Below, piece by piece: positions 58,821 through 64,000 of a stretch of DNA of 64,000 nucleotides. Source of the DNA: Methylorubrum populi. GTDB taxonomy: Bacteria > Pseudomonadota > Alphaproteobacteria > Rhizobiales > Beijerinckiaceae. Location of the stretch: assembly GCF_002355515.1 (NCBI RefSeq), contig NZ_AP014809.1, positions 578,501-642,500 on the forward strand. Reading direction: 5' to 3'. The translations under genes and the position numbers were made by a program. Each line of letters opens with the position of its first letter. Position 1 is the first letter of the stretch. Under the pieces are notes generated by a model. It was not told the DNA's origin. It made no database searches and worked only from the letters and a program-made list of their open reading frames with translations.

Positions 58821-59120
58821 TCAGGACCGCCGGACGTGGTGCCGTGGCCGGAGGACCACGATGTCCTCCGGACACACGCCGCGATCCTCCGGATCCGTGC
58901 GCGGCGTCAGGATGCCGTGCAGGGGCTGCACCGCCCAGCGACCGTACCAATCGCCGGAGGGTGAGAAGCGCGGCCGCTCGGACCGGGCACGAAGGTCGCC
59001 GAACGGCGCACCATCAAGGCCGAGAAAGCGTGTCTCGCCGGATCCGTCGGCGAACAGTCCGAACAGGATCGGTCGCGCATCATGGCCTGAGACGTTCTCC
59101 GCGAGGGTCGGCAGCGACAT
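58821..59120 (-). CDS. Hypothetical protein (99 aa)
   Basis: Unrecognised. Mixed alpha/beta with ARPILFGLFADGSGETRFLG and a Trp/Tyr-rich middle (GDWYGRWAVQPLHGI), ending in a basic RPRHHVRRS. The ATG at 59120 is used; a TTG two codons upstream (59126) is possible. Codon use is GC-biased. It lies between two very small predicted membrane proteins. Confidence 0.6.
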   Translation of the reverse strand: MSLPTLAENVSGHDARPILFGLFADGSGETRFLGLDGAPFGDLRARSERPRFSPSGDWYGRWAVQPLHGILTPRTDPEDRGVCPEDIVVLRPRHHVRRS

Positions 59121-59394
59121 TTCCAAAAGCTTTCACAAGGGCAAAGCAGATCGTCCGAAATCGGGACGCTCCCCGGTATCACTGCAAATTCGAAGCCCGC
59201 TCGGCCGATCTCGCGGCGGAGCGAAAGGCCGAGCGGAACGCGCGGCCACAACCTTGGCCTGTCGCTTGCCACCATCGGGCCGGGACCGTCCGTGGCATCA
59301 CCGAACGTTTCGAGATGGCACGCCGCCACGGTCGAAGCGCCGGAGAGGTGGGGCGTCCGAGCCGGAGCGCTGGCGGAATCTGTAGAGGCCTTCG

Positions 59395-59541
59395 ATGAAC
59401 AGCACTCTCGAAATCCTGCTGCGCCCGATCCGGCGCCGCTTCGCCGTCCTCGGCCTGCTCGGCGCCCTGGCCGTGACCCTGACTTGGTGGCTCATTGTCG
59501 CCCACGGCGTCTGGCTCGCCGTCGAATGGGTCTCGGCTTGA
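59395..59541 (+). CDS. Small membrane protein (48 aa)
   Basis: Translates as MNSTLEILLRPIRRRFAVLG followed by LLGALAVTLTWWLIVAHGVW and LAVEWVSA. A basic amphipathic start (RPIRRR) precedes one membrane helix (about 17-43) with a Trp-Trp pair. AGAGG lies about 9 bases upstream of the ATG and codons are GC-biased. Function unknown; it ends 43 bases before the first copy of the sulfate-operon palindrome. Confidence 0.65.
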   Translation: MNSTLEILLRPIRRRFAVLGLLGALAVTLTWWLIVAHGVWLAVEWVSA

Positions 59542-59583
59542 GGCATCGACCCGGTCTTTTGGATCCGGATCTCTGCACGAAAC

Positions 59584-59599
59584 GTTCTTTCTATAGAAC
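59584..59599. promoter_or_regulatory. Palindrome copy 1 upstream of the sulfate transport operon
   Basis: GTTCTTTCTATAGAAC: GTTCT/AGAAC arms around a TTCTAT centre, flanked by C and A. The same 16-base pattern, GTTCTTT-N4-AGAAC, recurs at 59726-59741, 142 bases downstream. Two copies before one operon suggest an operator for a dimeric repressor or activator. Confidence 0.6.
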
Positions 59600-59725
59600 A
59601 GGAAGATCGGAGACATTCGTTCCACACCACCGCTCCGTCGAAGAAGAATGTTGTAAACACACTCGAAATGTTTGATTCTCTGGGAGCTTTAGCTGCTACG
59701 CCGACTCCGGCCTCGCCTTGACATC

Positions 59726-59741
59726 GTTCTTTAAAAAGAAC
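59726..59741. promoter_or_regulatory. Palindrome copy 2 upstream of the sulfate transport operon
   Basis: GTTCTTTAAAAAGAAC: arms GTTCTT/AAGAAC around TAAA, flanked by C and A like copy 1. It ends 32 bases before the ATG of the sulfate-binding protein gene, a position where a bound regulator could block transcription or translation initiation. Confidence 0.6.
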
Positions 59742-59773
59742 ACCACCTTGCCATGGACGGGCGAGGCCCCGTG

Positions 59774-60841
59774 ATGTGGAGGCGAGACGACGTGTTCGAC
59801 GGACATCCGATCAGACTTGGTGCGGCACCTCGTCGGCGCACGGCCCTTTTCGGTCTCGCTATGGCAGCCTGCCTCGTCTCTGCCGGCAGCGCCTTCTCGC
59901 AGACCGAGATCCTCAACGTCTCCTACGATCCGACGCGCGAACTCTACCGCGAGATCAACGCGGCGTTTTCCGAGGAGTGGAAGGCCAAGTCCGGTGAGAC
60001 GATCACCGTGCGCGCCGCCCATGGCGGTTCCGGCGCGCAGGCCCGCACGGTCATCGACGGCATCCCCGCGGATGTCGTGACCCTCGGCATCCCCTCCGAC
60101 ATCGACGCCATCGCCAACCTCTCGAAGAAGATCCCGGCGGACTGGCGCACCAAGCTGCCGAACGAGGGCCTGCCCTACACCTCGACCGTCGTGTTCCTCG
60201 TCCGCAAGGGCAACCCGAAGGGCGTGAAGGACTGGGACGACCTCGCCAAGCCCGACGTGAAGGTCATTACCCCGAACCCGAAGACCTCGGCCGGCGGGCG
60301 CTGGAACTTTCTCGCCGCCTGGGGTTACGCCTATGAGCGCGACGGCCGGGACAAGGAGAAGGCCAACGCCTTCGTCGGCTCGCTCTACAAGAACGTGCCG
60401 GTGCTCGACACCGGCGCCCGCGGCTCGACCGTGACCTTCGCCCAGCGCGGCCTCGGCGACGTGCTGCCGACCTGGGAGAATGAGGCCTTCCTCGTGCTCG
60501 AGGAATTCGGCAAGGACAAGTTCGACATCGTCGTGCCGCCGACCTCGATCTATGCCGAGCCGCCGGTCGCCCTCGTCGAGGCCAACGTCGAGAAGAAGGG
60601 CACCCGCAAGCAGGCCGAGGCCTATCTCCAGTTCCTCTACAGCGACAAGGCGCAGGCGATCTTCGCCAAGCACCATTATCGTCCGATCAAGCGCGAGGCG
60701 GCCAAGCCCGAGGATCTGGCGCAGCTGCCCGAGATCAAACTGTTCAAGATCGAGGATCTGCAGGGCTCGTGGGACCAGATCCAGAAGGCGAACTTCGACA
60801 ATGGCGGCCTGTTCGACCAACTGAGCCGGGCCGGGCGCTGA
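59774..60841 (+). CDS. sbp: Sulfate/thiosulfate ABC transporter periplasmic binding protein
   Basis: Binds sulfate in the periplasm and delivers it to CysTWA. 355 aa with a signal peptide (about 20-45: RRRTALFGLAMAACLVSAGS, cleavage near AFS). The mature protein starts TEILNVSYDPTRELYREINA, the Sbp/CysP family entry, with HGGSGAQARTVIDGI, NPKTSAGGRWNFLAAWGYA and GARGSTVTFAQRGLGDV. The ATG at 59774 has GAGG 7 bases upstream; an ATG at 59753 is an alternative. First gene of a four-gene operon (4-base gap to cysT). Confidence 0.93.
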   Translation: MWRRDDVFDGHPIRLGAAPRRRTALFGLAMAACLVSAGSAFSQTEILNVSYDPTRELYREINAAFSEEWKAKSGETITVRAAHGGSGAQARTVIDGIPADVVTLGIPSDIDAIANLSKKIPADWRTKLPNEGLPYTSTVVFLVRKGNPKGVKDWDDLAKPDVKVITPNPKTSAGGRWNFLAAWGYAYERDGRDKEKANAFVGSLYKNVPVLDTGARGSTVTFAQRGLGDVLPTWENEAFLVLEEFGKDKFDIVVPPTSIYAEPPVALVEANVEKKGTRKQAEAYLQFLYSDKAQAIFAKHHYRPIKREAAKPEDLAQLPEIKLFKIEDLQGSWDQIQKANFDNGGLFDQLSRAGR

Positions 60842-60845
60842 CCGC

Positions 60846-61700
60846 ATGGTCGAGCCCGTGAAACCCCGGCGGCGCTTCCGCCAGCGGAGCGTGATCCCCG
60901 GCTTCGGGATCACCTTCGGCTACACGCTGACCTGCCTCGGCCTGATCGTGCTGCTGCCGCTCGCCGCCCTCGTAGTGAAGGCGTCCGGCCTCGGCCTCGC
61001 CGGGATCTGGGAGGTCGCCACCGATCCGCGCGTGTTCAGTGCGTTGCGGGTGAGCTTCGGCGTGTCGCTGCTCGCCGCGCTCACGGCCTCGATCTTCGGC
61101 GGCATCGTCGCCTGGGTGCTGACCCGCTACGATTTCCCTGGCCGTAAGCTCGCCGACGCCGTGGTCGATCTGCCCTTCGCCCTGCCGACGGCGGTGGCGG
61201 GCATCGCGCTCGCCTCGCTCTACGCGCCGAACGGGCTGGTCGGCGCGCAGCTCGCCAAGATCGGCATCGAGGCGGCCTACACGCCGGTGGGCATCTTCAT
61301 CGCCATGGTGTTCATCGGCCTGCCGTTTGCCGTGCGCACGGTGCAGCCGCTGATCGCCGAGATCGACAAGGAGGTGGAGGAAGCCTCCGCCATCCTCGGC
61401 GCCTCGCGGATCACCACGCTGCTGCGGGTGGTGCTGCCGCCGCTGATCCCGGCGGTGCTGACCGGCTTCGCCCTCGCCTTCGCCCGCGGCGTCGGCGAGT
61501 ACGGCTCGATCATCTTCATCGCCGGCAACTTGCCCTACGTCTCCGAGATCGCGCCGCTGCTCATCGTCATCAAGCTCTCGGAATTCGATTACGCGGGCGC
61601 GAGCGCCATCGCCGTGATCATGCTGGCGATCTCCTTCGTCACCCTGCTCGCGATCAACCTGATCCAGGCCTGGAGCCGGCGGAGGTTCGGCTATGTCTGA
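60846..61700 (+). CDS. cysT: Sulfate ABC transporter permease CysT (CysU)
   Basis: 284 aa, six membrane helices; one half of the sulfate channel. Family motifs: [39 protein letters not shown], the EAA coupling loop [20 protein letters not shown], and [14 protein letters not shown]. Its last 8 bases overlap the start of cysW, indicating coupled translation. Confidence 0.95.
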   Translation: MVEPVKPRRRFRQRSVIPGFGITFGYTLTCLGLIVLLPLAALVVKASGLGLAGIWEVATDPRVFSALRVSFGVSLLAALTASIFGGIVAWVLTRYDFPGRKLADAVVDLPFALPTAVAGIALASLYAPNGLVGAQLAKIGIEAAYTPVGIFIAMVFIGLPFAVRTVQPLIAEIDKEVEEASAILGASRITTLLRVVLPPLIPAVLTGFALAFARGVGEYGSIIFIAGNLPYVSEIAPLLIVIKLSEFDYAGASAIAVIMLAISFVTLLAINLIQAWSRRRFGYV

Positions 61701-62595
61701 GGCGCTGACGCAGGCCCCCATCGCGGGGCCGCGGGACGAGGCTCTGCGGTCGCCGGCCAGCGTCGTCACCGAGCGGCGGGTCGTGCGCTGGCTGCTGATC
61801 GCCGTCGCGCTGACCTTCCTCGGCCTGTTCCTCGTTCTGCCGCTGCTGACGGTGTTCGCCCAGGCGCTCGCCAAGGGCTGGGGCGCCTACCTCGCCGCCT
61901 TCGCCGAGCCCGACGCTCAGGCGGCGATCCGGCTGACCCTGCTCGTCGCGGCGATCGCCGTGCCGTTCAACCTCGTCTTCGGCGTCGCGGCCTCCTGGGC
62001 CATCGCCAAGTTCGAGTTCCGCGGCAAGAATCTGCTCGTCACGCTGATCGACCTGCCGTTCTCGGTCTCGCCGGTGGTGTCCGGGCTGATCTACGTGCTG
62101 GTCTTCGGCTCGCGCGGGCTGTTCGGCCCCTTCCTCGTCGAGCACGACATCCAGATCATCTTCGCGGTGCCCGGCATCGTGCTCGCGACGATCTTCGTCA
62201 CCTTTCCCTTCGTCGCCCGCCAGCTCATCCCGCTGATGCAGGAACAGGGCACGGCCGAGGAAGAGGCGGCGCTGACGCTCGGGGCCTCCGGATGGCACGC
62301 CTTCCGGACGGTGACGTTACCCAATATCCGCTGGGGCCTGCTCTACAGCGTCCTGCTCTGCAACGCCCGCGCGATGGGCGAGTTCGGCGCGGTCTCGGTC
62401 GTCTCCGGCCATATCCGCGGGCTCACCAACACGCTGCCGCTGCACGTGGAGATTCTCTACAATGAGTACAACTTCGTTGCCGCGTTCGCCGTCGCCTCTC
62501 TCCTTGCCGGGCTCGCTCTTGTCACCCTCGCCGTCAAATCCGTCCTTGAATGGCGCTACGCCGACGACATCGCGGCGGGGGCACGCCGCCACTGA
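61693..62595 (+). CDS. cysW: Sulfate ABC transporter permease CysW
   Basis: 300 aa, six membrane helices after a cytosolic N-terminus of about 35 residues. Motifs: [40 protein letters not shown], the EAA loop [20 protein letters not shown], and [20 protein letters not shown]. The C-terminus [20 protein letters not shown] shows that coding continues to 62595, over the putative cysA start. Confidence 0.95.
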   Translation: MSEALTQAPIAGPRDEALRSPASVVTERRVVRWLLIAVALTFLGLFLVLPLLTVFAQALAKGWGAYLAAFAEPDAQAAIRLTLLVAAIAVPFNLVFGVAASWAIAKFEFRGKNLLVTLIDLPFSVSPVVSGLIYVLVFGSRGLFGPFLVEHDIQIIFAVPGIVLATIFVTFPFVARQLIPLMQEQGTAEEEAALTLGASGWHAFRTVTLPNIRWGLLYSVLLCNARAMGEFGAVSVVSGHIRGLTNTLPLHVEILYNEYNFVAAFAVASLLAGLALVTLAVKSVLEWRYADDIAAGARRH

Positions 62596-63643
62596 CCCCG
62601 TCGGAACGGCGACGGCGATCCGCATCGAGGACGTCTCGAAGACCTTCGAGACGGCGGCGGTGCTGCACGACTTCACCCTCGACGTGCGGGCGGGCGAGCT
62701 GCTGGCGCTGCTCGGGCCCTCGGGCTCGGGCAAGACCACGCTGCTGCGCATCATCGCCGGGCTCGACTTCCCCGATCGCGGCCGGATCATCTTCGGCGGC
62801 GACGACGCCACGCAGGTGCCGGTGCAGCGGCGCGCGGTCGGCTTCGTGTTCCAGCACTACGCACTGTTCAAGCACATGACGGTGGCGCAGAACATCGCCT
62901 ACGGGCTCAACGCCCGGAAGCGCTCGGAGCGGCCGGACAAGGCCGAGATCAAGCGCCGCGTCGGCAACCTGCTCGACCTCATCAAGCTGTCAGGCTTCGC
63001 CGACCGCTATCCGAGCCAGCTCTCCGGCGGCCAGCGCCAGCGTATCGCGCTGGCTCGCGCGCTCGCGGTGGAGCCCCGCGTCCTCCTGCTCGACGAGCCG
63101 TTCGGCGCACTCGACGCACAAGTGCGCAAGGATCTGCGCCGTTGGCTGCGCGAGATCCACGACCGCACCGGCCAGACGACGATCTTCGTCACTCACGACC
63201 AGGACGAGGCGCTCGAACTCTCCGACCGGGTTGCGGTGCTGGACCGCGGCCGCCTGGAGCAGGTCGGTACGCCGGACGAGGTGCAGGAGCATCCGGTCTC
63301 GCCGACGGTGCTGAAGTTTCTGGGCGACACGATCGAGGTCGAGGCGATCGCGCAGAACGGCCAGGTTCTCGTCAACGGCCGGCCGACACCGCTCACGGCC
63401 CCGAACGGCCTGGTCGGACCGGTCAAGCTCTACGCGCGGCCCTGGCAGCTTCAGTTCGCCGAGGCGCACGAGGCGCATCTCACCGGGACGGTGCGCTCCT
63501 CATACCGGACGCAAGGTCGGCAGCGGATTGAAGTCGACCGGCCCGGCACCAAGGTCGTGGTGGTGGAAGCCGCCGATACCGCCCGCCTCGCCGCCGGCCG
63601 CGAAGTCGGGCTGCGGATTGTCGGCGGACACGTCTTCCCGTAG
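62462..63643 (+). CDS. cysA: Sulfate ABC transporter ATP-binding protein CysA
   Basis: Energises sulfate import. Walker [11 protein letters not shown]-loop [10 protein letters not shown], signature LSGGQRQRI, Walker [13 protein letters not shown], switch His in FVTHDQDEA, and a C-terminal TOBE/regulatory region (about 285-393). The conserved domain begins near residue 53 ([12 protein letters not shown]). The only ATG is at 62462, with GGAG 10 bases upstream, overlapping cysW by 134 bases and adding a Ser/Pro-rich lead of about 50 residues. A TTG at 62546 is the next option, without a ribosome binding site. Function is certain; the start is not. Confidence 0.9.
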   Translation: MSTTSLPRSPSPLSLPGSLLSPSPSNPSLNGATPTTSRRGHAATDPVGTATAIRIEDVSKTFETAAVLHDFTLDVRAGELLALLGPSGSGKTTLLRIIAGLDFPDRGRIIFGGDDATQVPVQRRAVGFVFQHYALFKHMTVAQNIAYGLNARKRSERPDKAEIKRRVGNLLDLIKLSGFADRYPSQLSGGQRQRIALARALAVEPRVLLLDEPFGALDAQVRKDLRRWLREIHDRTGQTTIFVTHDQDEALELSDRVAVLDRGRLEQVGTPDEVQEHPVSPTVLKFLGDTIEVEAIAQNGQVLVNGRPTPLTAPNGLVGPVKLYARPWQLQFAEAHEAHLTGTVRSSYRTQGRQRIEVDRPGTKVVVVEAADTARLAAGREVGLRIVGGHVFP

Positions 63644-63825
63644 GGGGTGCCTCGCCGGAGACTTGGATCTCCGGCGACCGCAGGCCGACGCTTCGGCATC
63701 GTCCGATCGCGCGAAGGCGCGTTCGCCTTGCAGCAAGCGGCGGGTCCCCTCCCCTGTCGGTCGCGAGGTTCCTCTCACCGTCTCGCACACGCGCCGGCTT
63801 TTTAGCTTGAGACCAGACAGCAAGA

Positions 63826-63851
63826 AGCCCGCGGGCATGTGCCGGCGGGCT
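63826..63851 (-). terminator. Hairpin downstream of tRNA-fMet
   Basis: AGCCCGC (63826-63832) pairs with GCGGGCT (63845-63851), with an inner GGCA/TGCC stem and a TG loop. Read on the minus strand it is followed by TCTTGCTGTC, a weak T-rich tract, 36 bases past the tRNA 3' end. It could also serve as a cysA terminator on the plus strand, but there is no T-run on that side. Confidence 0.55.
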
Positions 63852-63887
63852 GTCGTGTTCCGTGGTGGTGTGGTGTGTGTGTGTGTT

Positions 63888-63964
<77 letters not shown>

Positions 63965-64000
63965 CCGGTGTTGGCGATCGGCGGCCCCTTGGGGTGCGCC

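Noticed and set aside
59718..59723. TTGACA as a -35 box for the sulfate operon
   Set aside because: No -10-like hexamer occurs 15-19 bases downstream; the site overlaps the palindrome region instead.
63873..63886. (GT)7 run next to the initiator tRNA
   Set aside because: Short simple-sequence stretch without flanking gene context; no function can be argued.

Overview
This is a 64 kb stretch of a GC-rich alphaproteobacterial chromosome. The MucR/Ros regulator, PleC-like and HisKA_2 sensor kinases, an SDHAF4-type protein, a DUF6456 protein, the fabD-fabG-acpP-fabF-mltG order and strong third-position GC bias all fit Rhizobiales/Hyphomicrobiales. The overall gene mix resembles Methylobacterium/Methylorubrum. 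That genus call is an inference from resemblance, because no methylotrophy marker lies in the window. I see no insertion sequence, prophage, integrase or CRISPR array. Most genes look chromosomal and intact.

Layout. 1-10 kb: a truncated oligopeptidase B, a MucR regulator, a DUF6456 protein, SufE, then two sensor kinases on the minus strand: a PAS/HisKA_2 protein with a degraded ATPase domain and a large multi-PAS/GAF hybrid kinase. 10-19 kb: a PAS-only protein, a 54-aa helical protein, glyoxalase I, an unrecognised protein with two winged-helix-like segments, aminopeptidase N and a PleC-like kinase. 18.7-29 kb: arginase, glucose-6-phosphate dehydrogenase (TTG start), a PilZ protein, CutA, NAD kinase, an SDHAF4-like protein divergent from an RsmB-like rRNA methyltransferase, a DoxX-like membrane protein and an atypical alpha-oxoamine-synthase relative. 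29.3-34.5 kb: the fatty-acid synthesis cluster fabD, fabG, acpP, fabF, followed by mltG.

34.7-47.2 kb holds the most coherent accessory module. A family 65 disaccharide phosphorylase and a beta-phosphoglucomutase-like HAD enzyme overlap on the minus strand. Divergent from them are acetate kinase, a HlyD-type adaptor, an RbbA-type ABC protein, a YhhJ-type permease and phosphoketolase. Together the enzymes could turn a glucose disaccharide into glucose 6-phosphate and then, through phosphoketolase and acetate kinase, into acetate plus ATP. The exporter in the middle has no known link to that route.

47-64 kb: an FAD monooxygenase, tRNA-Gly(TCC), a ferric-iron ABC transporter (order C-A-B), a small secreted protein, an EI24/CysZ-type membrane protein, a secreted Kelch protein, an amine-oxidase-like flavoprotein, a membrane cyclic-nucleotide-binding protein, a cupin, several very small proteins, and a sulfate ABC operon (substrate-binding protein, CysT, CysW, CysA) preceded by two copies of one palindrome. 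An initiator tRNA-Met closes the window.

Six credible proteins of 33-54 aa are annotated by reading the sequence directly. Starts were moved from the longest frame wherever a ribosome binding site, domain boundary or codon bias argued for it.
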